NCBI RefSeq assembly: GCF_000482485.1
Contig: NZ_AXVK01000026.1
Span: 62,001 to 126,000 of the forward strand
Reading direction: 5' to 3'
Length of the DNA: 64,000 bases
From: Paucisalibacillus globulus DSM 18846
GTDB lineage: Bacteria > Bacillota > Bacilli > Bacillales > Amphibacillaceae
This document shows positions 1 through 6,857 of this stretch, one piece after another (positions within the stretch are counted from its first letter, which is position 1; each line of letters starts with the position of its first letter). The translations under genes were made by a program, and so were the position numbers. Below the pieces are notes generated by a model that saw nothing but the letters and a program-made list of their open reading frames with translations, searched no databases and was not told the DNA's origin.

Positions 1-158
1 ATATAAATATACTTATCTTTTCTCATCAGAAAACCTCACCCCTATATTAGACTGAACGGATAAAGCAAGACAGAGAATGTCGGCAACCTTAGGTCGAGCG
101 TTAGTCCCTAGGGACTCGCAAGGGTACGAAAGCCTATCCATTCTCTATCTGTTAACCG
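1..158. other. Non-coding stretch with a perfect palindrome, 3' of the recombinase gene
   Basis: No gene is seen here. A perfect 14-bp palindrome AGTCCCTAGGGACT lies at 103-116. It sits inside further weakly paired sequence: GCG/CGC and TAGG/CCTA flank it, and AGAGAATG near 73 pairs with CATTCTCT near 139. On the minus strand this directly follows the recombinase stop codon, so it could be a structured 3' untranslated RNA, a terminator without a clear U-tract, or a recombination-associated palindrome. The function is not established. Confidence 0.4.
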
Positions 159-935
159 TTATAAAATGGCTTGATGTTTGCCATCTGCTGTTATGTCACC
201 ATAGTGGTATAACCCACTATAAAAGGCTTTTCTATCTAAAATCCTTTTGACTTGGACTTTAGTAAACAACTTTTCTTGTTTTGTTCGATGACCTTCCTCA
301 TTCAGTTGTTCCGCTAGTTGAGTTAATGACCATGAAGGATACTGTTCCTTTAAGTCAAACACTCGTTGTACGGTTTTGGCTTGTCTATCATCTATGACAA
401 GGATTTTCTTACCTTTTTCCACTTTGTAGCCTAATGCGACATTTCCACCTGAATAGCCACCCTGTTGGGCTTTCTTATTCCGCCCTCTCCCTAGCTTTAA
501 AGAGATTTCTAATCGTTGATATTGGTCTAATAACTCTATTAAACCATTGATTAAAAAATCGCTAGGGTCTTTCTTATGGATACTGTATTGCGGTTGTTCA
601 ATGCTCCGAATGTCTACTCCATACTTTTTCAATTCCCGATGAACTAACACTTTCACAATGTCTGACCGCCATAAACGGCTTGTATTCAGTGTGACAACAT
701 AATCCACCTTTTGATGGGTGAGATACTCCAACATCTCCTGAAAGCCTAATCTGTCCACTTCTAACGCTTCTTCGTCTACTTTAGCCCCACTGATACCCTC
801 GTCCTTAAACAAGCGTAAAAGCGTATATCCTTGAGCCTGACAATATGCTTTGATTTCATCTTCTTGGTAAGCAAGGCTGTATCCATCCCTTGCTTGACCT
901 TGTGTAGATACTCGAATATATCCGATAACTTTCAT
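159..935 (-). CDS. Serine site-specific recombinase (resolvase/invertase family, short form)
   Basis: A 258-residue serine recombinase. The N-terminal resolvase domain opens GYIRVSTQGQARDGYS, with the catalytic Ser at about residue 10 and the usual downstream DEGISG and TSRLWRS motifs. From about residue 160 there is a 'Recombinase'-type DNA-binding region (GYKVEKGKKILVID, then the LAEQLNEEGHRT helix). It is much shorter than large phage or ICE serine integrases (over 450 aa) and lacks their Zn-ribbon and coiled-coil end, so it is either a small resolvase-like enzyme or a C-terminally shortened one. The start at 935 follows a purine-rich stretch (GGAGGGGG) on the minus strand. It is divergent from the XRE gene. 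Its element and att sites are not identified. Confident for family, low for role. Confidence 0.85.
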   Translation of the reverse strand: MKVIGYIRVSTQGQARDGYSLAYQEDEIKAYCQAQGYTLLRLFKDEGISGAKVDEEALEVDRLGFQEMLEYLTHQKVDYVVTLNTSRLWRSDIVKVLVHRELKKYGVDIRSIEQPQYSIHKKDPSDFLINGLIELLDQYQRLEISLKLGRGRNKKAQQGGYSGGNVALGYKVEKGKKILVIDDRQAKTVQRVFDLKEQYPSWSLTQLAEQLNEEGHRTKQEKLFTKVQVKRILDRKAFYSGLYHYGDITADGKHQAIL

Positions 936-950
936 GGTATTTTCCCCCTC

Positions 951-1066
951 CGTTACGCAAATTAGGATTAACGTAACGCTTAGCCGCTATATTTGATGTA
1001 AATTCATTGTATGCGGCTTTAGCGATACAATCAACCCCTTTACCGATACAAGTTTGTGATGTATCG
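951..1066. promoter_or_regulatory. Divergent control region with several inverted repeats
   Basis: Between the divergent recombinase and XRE genes there are: an inverted repeat CGTTACG (951-957) / CGTAACG (972-978); an inverted repeat ATTGTAT (1006-1012) / ATACAAT (1025-1031); and three copies of CGATACA (1023-1029 and 1044-1050 direct, 1060-1066 inverted). The last two form a CGATACA-N9-TGTATCG palindrome just upstream of the XRE start. These are seen directly. It is inference that they are operators for the XRE protein, or binding/crossover sites for the recombinase. Confidence 0.5.
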
Positions 1067-1101
1067 TAAAAGGTAACATGAATAAGAGGAAGGGAAGTAC
1101 C

Positions 1102-1302
1102 ATGCCTATTACAATCAAGCTAAAGGAAATCCTTAAAGAACGAGACCTTTCACAGCGTGAATTGGCGCGAATGACAGGTTTGCGACCAAATACAATCAGC
1201 CATCTTTGTTCAGACAATGTGGACAGAGTGTATCTATCAACATTAGAAACGGTTTGCAAAGTGTTAGACATCGACATTCAGGAGTTAATCGAGGTGGAGT
1301 AG
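1102..1302 (+). CDS. Small XRE-family (Cro/C1-type) transcriptional regulator
   Basis: About 66 residues, almost entirely one helix-turn-helix domain (LKEILKERDLSQRELARMTG, then NTISHLCSDN and LSTLETVCKVLDIDIQELIEV). It resembles the small YozG-type Cro/C1 regulators. I prefer the ATG at 1102, preceded by GAGGAAGGGA at 1086-1095. An in-frame ATG at 1078 would add eight residues (MNKRKGST) and is possible, since AAAGG precedes it too. It lies head-to-head with the recombinase across a region of inverted repeats, so autoregulation and control of the recombinase are likely but inferred. Confidence 0.75.
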   Translation: MPITIKLKEILKERDLSQRELARMTGLRPNTISHLCSDNVDRVYLSTLETVCKVLDIDIQELIEVE

Positions 1303-1574
1303 TCCTCTTGTTCTAGTAATCGTTCTATGTACGTAAAAGTTGCGAAAAAATTTAAAAGGCAGCGAGAAAGCGAAGGTAAGGTTTTGAAGAATTGAAATGG
1401 TGGTAGCTGATGATATTATGGTTATTTGCTTAATAAAATAAAGAGTAGATAGGGCATACGTTTTATAAGTGTTGTACGTACTAAAGGATTTATTAAAACA
1501 TTATATAGGGCTTACATGTATTATCTCCTTTTCTCTAAATAAATCGGAATTGTTCGACACTGGGTAGCCCCACA
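1303..1574. other. Intergenic region without a recognisable gene
   Basis: AT-rich DNA between the XRE gene and the immunity-gene terminator. No convincing ORF, RNA motif or long repeat was seen. Confidence 0.5.
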
Positions 1575-1614
1575 TAAAAAAAAGAAACCTTGAAGTAAAT
1601 AGCCCTTCAAGGTT
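1575..1614 (-). terminator. Intrinsic terminator of the LXG toxin-immunity operon
   Basis: Perfect stem AACCTTGAAG (1586-1595) / CTTCAAGGTT (1605-1614). On the minus strand a T-rich run (CTTTTTTTT) follows at 1576-1585. It lies about 25 bp past the stop of the last immunity gene. Confidence 0.85.
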
Positions 1615-1638
1615 CTACAAATAGTATTCTAAATACAA

Positions 1639-1851
1639 TTATTTTTCTTCTTTATATGCTAATGCAATCTCCACTACTTCCTCTGGTGATAAATCCTCAT
1701 CGTTCCAAAAAATTAAGTCACTGGGAGCAGGGTGAGGAACATTTTCTTCTAAGATTTCTATATATTCACTTACCTCTTCATCAGATAGCATAGGATTATA
1801 TATTTTATTTACTAGTTCAACTAGTTCTTTAACGGTTAGTTTCTGATACAT
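1639..1851 (-). CDS. Colicin-E/pyocin-type DNase immunity protein
   Basis: 70 residues resembling the Im2/Im7/Im9 family (Colicin_Pyocin): a helical start (LTVKELVELVNKIYN), an acidic second helix (SDEEVSEYIEILEENV) and the hallmark HPAPSDLIFWNDEDLSPEE. The last corresponds to the HPSGSDLIYYP loop that contacts the nuclease in Im9. It is slightly shorter than Im9 (about 86 aa). In this family it binds and blocks a colicin-type HNH nuclease in the cytoplasm. It is the last gene of the operon, behind the LXG toxin and a Syd-like gene. The toxin tip is an HHH/HNH-type nuclease, so this is the most likely cognate immunity protein. Partner assignment is inference. Confidence 0.8.
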   Translation of the reverse strand: MYQKLTVKELVELVNKIYNPMLSDEEVSEYIEILEENVPHPAPSDLIFWNDEDLSPEEVVEIALAYKEEK

Positions 1852-1897
1852 AATTGTGTACTTATCCTTGTTGAGATATTTGACACTAAATAAAATG

Positions 1898-2443
1898 CTA
1901 TCTCTTCAGTCTCAAATTCCCTATTAATTCTTGGATATTCTCAGCAATATGCTCAAATGTCCCTCTTTCAAAATCTTCTAATTGTATTATTCCATTATTG
2001 TTCTCAATAACCACCAACAAACCATTCCCTTCAATCCCAATAGGTATCTTCTTTAAACTATCCCCATGATTTTCTTTATATCCTTTCAGTGACTCTCGGA
2101 ATGAACTTATCTCGCTATTCGGTAGCACAGGCTCTAATGCAATATAGTGTTCCTGATAAAATCCATCTAAATCTGCAAACCAATATGAGTTAAAATATTC
2201 AACTATTGATTTATGCAATTTTATATCAAATTCATCTTCTAAACTTGTAAAGTCCTGTGAAACAGTCCTTTCTACAGGTTTCCATGAGATATATTCTTCC
2301 TCATCAACTTCTCCATCATAAATTATTAGGTTATCTTCACTACTAATTGGTGTTTTAAATAAAAAATCTAAACCTTCATTAGCTATCTCTTTTCTCATTT
2401 GAAAGTATATCTGCATTGCTTCTTTTATTGACAAAGTTATCAC
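1898..2443 (-). CDS. Syd/SUKH-superfamily protein, probable second immunity protein
   Basis: 181 residues resembling the Syd family (SUKH superfamily). Visible are the WKPVERTVSQDFTSLEDEF segment and the LHKSIVEYFNSYWF motif, where a Trp/Tyr-rich turn is typical. A later GNGLLVVIENNNGIIQLEDFERG segment matches the family's beta region. Syd was first named as a SecY-interacting protein, but SUKH proteins in toxin operons commonly act as immunity proteins. It begins 3 bp after the LXG toxin stop, so the two are translationally coupled. Its target is not known from sequence; it may protect against another toxin tip. Confidence 0.75.
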   Translation of the reverse strand: MITLSIKEAMQIYFQMRKEIANEGLDFLFKTPISSEDNLIIYDGEVDEEEYISWKPVERTVSQDFTSLEDEFDIKLHKSIVEYFNSYWFADLDGFYQEHYIALEPVLPNSEISSFRESLKGYKENHGDSLKKIPIGIEGNGLLVVIENNNGIIQLEDFERGTFEHIAENIQELIGNLRLKR

Positions 2444-2446
2444 CCT

Positions 2447-4249
2447 TTACTTATTTAAAAATTTTTCAAGTAATTCAGCATACTCACTGTCATTTCCCCA
2501 AACACCTGCAGCTTTTTCCGCATTATGTATACCACCTGTTCCTGGGTGTAGCTTGGAAGGCACTGCAACTGCTTGACCACCCCCACCTACATGATGATGG
2601 ATTAATTTATCATTATATAATTCCTTTATATCATATTGAGGGAAGTGTTCTCTAAATGTTTTATCATTTATCGGAGAAAAACCCAATTGAATTTTTTGGT
2701 TATTTGCTTTACTTAAACTTTCTGGATGTTTATTCATTATTTCTTTCCAATAAAAGTCTTTATCACGTAACCAGCCTTCTGAATTGGTTCCTGCTTTACC
2801 CTTGCCCACATAAGGCATTTCTACTGTAATTCTTGGGTCTGCAGTATATTTTTCTTCTAATTTTTTTAAATCAGCATTCCTATAAGTTCTTATAGGATGA
2901 TTAGCATTATCTATACCCTTACTACCATCCCTAACCTTCTTCACATCAACCTTATCGCCGTTTTCAAAAAGCTTGTTTATCTTTCGAAGCTTTACCACTT
3001 TTCCAATCGGTATAAAAGAGACTCCCGCTAAAGCCTTATCCGCACCAGAAGCTTCATCATCCATAATGGTATTTATATCATCAAGAAAAAGAAAATCTAC
3101 GACGTCCTTGCCCGCTTTTCCGACAGCTTTTACTGTTTTGCCTGCGCCTGAAGCAATGTTATCCCAGACGCTTTGTTTCTTTTCCACTTTGGATATGGTC
3201 GTTTTCTTAAAGCGATGTGGTCGAATTTCATCCACTAGCACATACTTTATGGTACCATTTGGATCCGTAAAGGACCTGAATTTCCTACCATCCTTTAGTA
3301 TAAAGTAAATGCCATCCCACTCTTGTTGATAGTCTTTTACCATTACATAGTTTGTTACTTCTTGTCTTAACGGATCAAATTCTGCTTGGGTGAATACTCT
3401 TCCACTTGCCTCTCCGATGGCCTGCATGGAACGCAAAGCATAGTTTAGTGTACGCTTTTGAAATTTCTCCTGGAAGGCAGTAAGTAAAACATTCGGAAGC
3501 GTACCAAAGCGAGATAACACCGATCTCCCCAGTATTTCTAACACAACATCCGCGGAGAAAACTGTTTTCTTCGCCTTATTGCGGACAGTAGTTATCAAAT
3601 CTTGATGAAATTCATAGCCACTTAAACTTCTTATCTTGTAATTTGCGATACCTATGGATTTCTGTTGGAACAAATCAGTAATCTTGGAGATATAGTTCTG
3701 CATGACAGCTATATCGCTCTTTAACGGTTCCAGTCGTGCAGTACTATTCGTATCAAATGTATGTAGGTTCTCCGTTATATCATTCATATGCTTTCTTGCG
3801 CCTTTAGCGTGATGAAGAAATTCCCCTTGATCTAATAAGGGAACGGAAACGATGTCACTTATGGAACGAATAATGGCATTGGCCTCATTCGTTAATCCGT
3901 TTACAATGTTTTCTATGCGCTGATTCTCTAGCATGAGATCATTCTGCAAAAAGGATTCTCGAATAAAGGCATCCTTAGCGGGATCAAAAGAGCGTAAGGA
4001 ACGCTGAATGTCCAATACAATCTCCTTATAGTCGAGAATAAAACCTTCTAACAAGATCAATAATGGGATATGGCACTCTTGATAGAAGGAGCGGATTTTC
4101 TCAGCACCTTCCCCTTTAAAATGATAATCCAGAGATATAAAACTTTCTATAGCTTGTTGTATCTGCTTTACTTGCGGAAGTAGCACATCTAATTTTTGAA
4201 CCGTCTGAGAAATACCCTGATGTAAGCTCTTCGCATCTAAAACTTTTAT
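2447..4249 (-). CDS. LXG polymorphic toxin with C-terminal HHH/HNH-type nuclease domain; start codon problem
   Basis: An N-terminal LXG helical domain (about residues 1-220, ISLDYHFKGEGAEKIRSFYQ type) targets the protein to type VII (Esx) secretion. A pre-toxin linker follows (GADKALAGVSFIPIGKVVK), then a C-terminal nuclease with LIHHHVGGGGQAV and HPGTGGIHNAEKAAG, as in colicin-DNase-like/HNH toxins. The earliest standard start is GTG at 4186, which has no ribosome site and would remove the first LXG helix. The conserved helix (KVLDAKSLHQGISQTVQKLD) continues in frame upstream to an ATA codon at 4247-4249. That codon follows GAGGGGG at a normal distance, so ATA replaces the expected ATG. I extend the gene to 4249. 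It may be a non-canonical start or a start-loss pseudogene. The immunity genes follow directly. Confidence 0.8.
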   Translation of the reverse strand: MKVLDAKSLHQGISQTVQKLDVLLPQVKQIQQAIESFISLDYHFKGEGAEKIRSFYQECHIPLLILLEGFILDYKEIVLDIQRSLRSFDPAKDAFIRESFLQNDLMLENQRIENIVNGLTNEANAIIRSISDIVSVPLLDQGEFLHHAKGARKHMNDITENLHTFDTNSTARLEPLKSDIAVMQNYISKITDLFQQKSIGIANYKIRSLSGYEFHQDLITTVRNKAKKTVFSADVVLEILGRSVLSRFGTLPNVLLTAFQEKFQKRTLNYALRSMQAIGEASGRVFTQAEFDPLRQEVTNYVMVKDYQQEWDGIYFILKDGRKFRSFTDPNGTIKYVLVDEIRPHRFKKTTISKVEKKQSVWDNIASGAGKTVKAVGKAGKDVVDFLFLDDINTIMDDEASGADKALAGVSFIPIGKVVKLRKINKLFENGDKVDVKKVRDGSKGIDNANHPIRTYRNADLKKLEEKYTADPRITVEMPYVGKGKAGTNSEGWLRDKDFYWKEIMNKHPESLSKANNQKIQLGFSPINDKTFREHFPQYDIKELYNDKLIHHHVGGGGQAVAVPSKLHPGTGGIHNAEKAAGVWGNDSEYAELLEKFLNK

Positions 4250-4316
4250 CGTAATCCCCCCTCACGTTTCCCTAGAAAATGGTTTGGATTATTTTTCCAA
4301 ATCCTAAACTAAGACT

Positions 4317-4345
4317 AGTATAAGGGGTACGTTAGGAAGGGTAAA
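4317..4345 (-). promoter_or_regulatory. Sigma-A-like promoter for the LXG operon
   Basis: On the minus strand TTTACC (4340-4345), a 17-bp spacer and TATACT (4317-4322), about 70 bp upstream of the LXG ribosome site. Read by eye only. An inverted repeat TTTGGA/TCCAAA (4283-4301) sits in the leader and may be regulatory. Confidence 0.45.
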
Positions 4346-4569
4346 TCGGTTTTCTGATAATTGAATCTATATACCTATAAGTTTACTTCTTGTAACCAAA
4401 TAATCAATACTTTTCTCTTAGAACAAAAGTCTACTATTAGAGTTTCTAATAAACTGTCACACGAATTCACTATAGTATTAAATAATAATCGTGTTAACAT
4501 GCTGTGAAGGAAAATTTTATCAGATTTGTATAGATACCCCTACAACTTCTATATTCTTAACCGAAATGT
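4346..4569. other. Intergenic DNA with no recognised feature
   Basis: AT-rich sequence between the LXG promoter and the dispersed repeat. No ORF or RNA motif is supported. Confidence 0.4.
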
Positions 4570-4764
4570 GCCAAGGAACCTGTCCCCACGGCTCTTTTTC
4601 AATAAAAATAAAAGAGAGCTATTCATTTTAGATCCTTACAAAGGACTAAAACAAATAGCTCTAATTCATTCAACAAAAAAACCGAGTGGATTCAGTAAAT
4701 AACAGGTATCTAAACCATTTCAAGCCAGTGAACCTGTCCCCATGGCTTGGTTTGTCCCCATGGC
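4570..4764. repeat. Composite dispersed repeat: two CCTGTCCCCATGG-family units plus a hairpin
   Basis: A repeat unit at 4570-4594 (GCCAAGGAACCTGTCCCCACG...) and another at 4723-4747 (AGCCAGTGAACCTGTCCCC...), followed by a half copy GTCCCCATGGCT at 4753-4764. Between them is a long hairpin with arms AGAGCTATT (4615-4623) / AATAGCTCT (4654-4662). The arrangement hairpin - spacer - CAAGCC unit recurs at 16158-16287, so this is a roughly 150-bp element present at least twice. It ends 6 bp from the manA stop codon and may serve as its 3' end. Confidence 0.8.
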
Positions 4765-4770
4765 TTTGTT

Positions 4771-5727
4771 TTATGTGTGAGAAACAATAAATTTTGCGTT
4801 TCCGGTTATTTGGTATTCTTTTACGCCTTGTGGTATTAGGAAATTAGTTCCTTTGGTGATTGGGAAGGTTTTATCGCTTACGGTAATTTCAGCTTTACCT
4901 TCGATTACACTCACTTGTAAGAAGTCATTTTCTAATGTTAGGGTAGCTTTTCCGTTTAACTCCCAGTGGTAGACTGTAAAGTAATTTTCCTCAACAAGTT
5001 TTTTACTGGTTAGTCCATCAGTTGTCACGACTTGTTGGTCTGTCTCAGCAGGTTGATGTGGTACAGTCGATACTTCTTTTGCCCTTTCCAGGTGAAGTTC
5101 TCGTTTGTTACCAACTGCATCCGTTCGATCATAATCGTATACTCGATAGGTGATATCCGAGCTCTGCTGTGTTTCTAATATAACAATTCCCTTACCAATC
5201 GCATGAATAGTTCCACTTGGGACATAGACAAAATCACCTGCACTTACCTTCTCACGTTTCAATAGCTTGTCCCATTCACCATCATCCATCATATTCTCAA
5301 GCTCTTCACGTGTTCTTGCATGATGACCTAAGATTAATTCAGCACCCTCTTCAGCAGATAGTACGTACCAACACTCTGTTTTGCCATAAGGCACACCTTC
5401 AACTTTTTGCGCATATGTATCATCGGGATGCACTTGCACGGACAATTCATCATTTGCATCCAATATTTTCACTAGTAGCGGATAATCCCCATCGTTACCA
5501 GGCTTTTTATTAAATAATTCACCATGTTCCTTCCAAGCATCTTCTAAAGTTTTCCCTTGTAATGGACCGTTTTGGATAACACTTGGGCCGTTTGGATGTG
5601 CCGAAATTACCCATGCTTCTCCTGTTTGTTCAAATGGAATTTCATAGTTAAATTCTGTCTTTAGTTTCTGGCCACCCCAGATTCTTTCCTGGAATACAGG
5701 TTGTAAAAAAATAGGTTCGTTGTACAT
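4771..5727 (-). CDS. manA: Mannose-6-phosphate isomerase, class I
   Basis: 318 residues, the usual length of the short Bacillus-type enzyme (ManA/Pmi). It interconverts fructose 6-phosphate and mannose 6-phosphate in the cytosol. The start PIFLQPVFQERIWGGQKL is characteristic. The cupin metal site is visible: QVHPDD (His), KTECWYVL (Glu) and PSGTIHAIG (His). The C-terminal cupin lobe ends VSHT. ATG at 5727 is preceded by GGAGGGACATC. It is a single-gene unit between the LXG operon and the VapBC pair. No regulatory site was recognised. Confidence 0.95.
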   Translation of the reverse strand: MYNEPIFLQPVFQERIWGGQKLKTEFNYEIPFEQTGEAWVISAHPNGPSVIQNGPLQGKTLEDAWKEHGELFNKKPGNDGDYPLLVKILDANDELSVQVHPDDTYAQKVEGVPYGKTECWYVLSAEEGAELILGHHARTREELENMMDDGEWDKLLKREKVSAGDFVYVPSGTIHAIGKGIVILETQQSSDITYRVYDYDRTDAVGNKRELHLERAKEVSTVPHQPAETDQQVVTTDGLTSKKLVEENYFTVYHWELNGKATLTLENDFLQVSVIEGKAEITVSDKTFPITKGTNFLIPQGVKEYQITGNAKFIVSHT

Positions 5728-6024
5728 GATGTCCCTCCAAAGTATTATGTGAGTATAAGTATAGTAGAACAGAATAATGTTATCAAACAGAATTCATTCT
5801 TATTTCTAATTAACTAGACTAAGAAGGATTGAAAGGATCCTTTATAGGCAGATTAATTGTTTCTTACGTACTTTATTTTGATTTTCACCTATAGTCTTAT
5901 ACTACCATTTCTATTAATTAACTAATGAAAACTTAGGTGACAATGCTAACTATACATCAAAAACTGTTTAAGACAAAACTGTGATAATATAGGGCATCCA
6001 GAGGTCAAAAAAATAGCTCCGTTA

Positions 6025-6447
6025 TCAAATCGGAACCACTTCAAAACCCAGAATATAAAAATGTTGATCAAATCCAAACACTTTAGTTATCTTTTCTTTT
6101 TTCATAATTGCCATACTAACAGCATCAACATAGGACAAGCGCTGTTCTGGAAAGTCCCTTAATAATTGTTCAGCTAATTCCAGAATGTCCATTTCACAGA
6201 TAATAACATCCAAAGCACCACTAGCCTTTGAACGCTGAATGATATCAAGAAAAGAATCAGCATACTTAAAGCCAATACGGTATCGTAACCAAGTATAGGT
6301 TTCTGCAATTACATAGGTTGATGAATAACGTTTAGTAGATAAATCAAGGTCTTCCAAATATGAACGAGCTTTTGTATGGAATTGATCACTCTCTACCATT
6401 AATGCTATCCATGCCCCAGTATCGATAAACAATTTATTTCTTTTCAT
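6025..6447 (-). CDS. PIN-domain RNase toxin (VapC-like)
   Basis: About 140 residues with a PIN fold. The acidic metal-binding residues are in LFIDTGAWIAL (Asp near the start), VIAETYTWLR (Glu) and LSYVDAVSMAIM (Asp), with a late FGFDQHF Asp. VapC-type proteins are Mg-dependent ribonucleases neutralised by a cognate antitoxin. Two ATGs lie two codons apart. I prefer the second (6447), because AAAGGAA sits at proper spacing before it; the first is at 6453. It overlaps the end of the antitoxin gene, as expected for a translationally coupled toxin-antitoxin pair. The exact RNA target cannot be told. Confidence 0.85.
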   Translation of the reverse strand: MKRNKLFIDTGAWIALMVESDQFHTKARSYLEDLDLSTKRYSSTYVIAETYTWLRYRIGFKYADSFLDIIQRSKASGALDVIICEMDILELAEQLLRDFPEQRLSYVDAVSMAIMKKEKITKVFGFDQHFYILGFEVVPI

Positions 6448-6703
6448 GGGCATTTCCTTTGTTAGCTAGATAAATAGCCTCATCATGTGAAGTAGATCCA
6501 TCTATTATATTCTTTTTCACCAAGGCAGTAAGCTCTAATAAAGGATCTGCCTGGTCCTTTTTATTAGTAATTAAATAATTATCGATGGCCTCTCTAATAA
6601 TTTCTGCTTCAGTCTTACCTTTACGTGCTGATAATTGTTTAATTTGCCTATTTTGTTCAGGTTCAAGATAAATTTGCTTTCTAACTTTTCTTTCAGAATC
6701 CAA
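6434..6703 (-). CDS. Ribbon-helix-helix antitoxin (VapB-like)
   Basis: 89 residues from a TTG start at 6703, which is preceded by GAGGTG at good spacing. The open frame extends further upstream, but that part (CFVYNVYEVIG) is promoter DNA and repeat. The N-terminus VRKQIYLEPEQNRQIKQLSA, followed by KTEAEIIREAIDNYL, is a classic RHH/CopG-type DNA-binding domain. The C-terminal third (SHDEAIYLANKGN) would wrap the toxin. A -10 TATAAT lies at 6722-6727 (minus strand). Repression of this promoter by the antitoxin-toxin complex is the family norm but is not shown here. Confidence 0.85.
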   Translation of the reverse strand: MDSERKVRKQIYLEPEQNRQIKQLSARKGKTEAEIIREAIDNYLITNKKDQADPLLELTALVKKNIIDGSTSHDEAIYLANKGNAHEKK

Positions 6704-6797
6704 TCCTATCACCTCATATACATTATATACAAAACAGATGATGTATACTACTTGTTTAGTGGAAAAAGCCTGACAGTTACTATTCCATCTCGAAAGC

Positions 6798-6848
6798 CCA
6801 TGGGGACAGGTACCTCGGCTCAAAGAGCCGAGGTACCTGTCCCCATGG
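6798..6848. repeat. Inverted pair of CCTGTCCCCATGG repeats forming a perfect 24-bp hairpin
   Basis: Arms 6798-6821 and 6825-6848 are perfect inverted copies (CCATGGGGACAGGTACC... / ...GGTACCTGTCCCCATGG) separated by only AAA. It lies 9 bp past the metallophosphoesterase stop and upstream of the VapBC promoter. No U-tract follows, so it is better called a REP-pair hairpin than a standard terminator. It could still protect mRNA 3' ends or block read-through. Confidence 0.9.
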
Positions 6849-6857
6849 CATTGTTCT

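Noticed and set aside
6704-6823. N-terminal extension of the VapB-like antitoxin
   Set aside because: It covers the promoter and part of the repeat hairpin; the RHH domain begins just after the TTG at 6703 with its own GAGGTG site.
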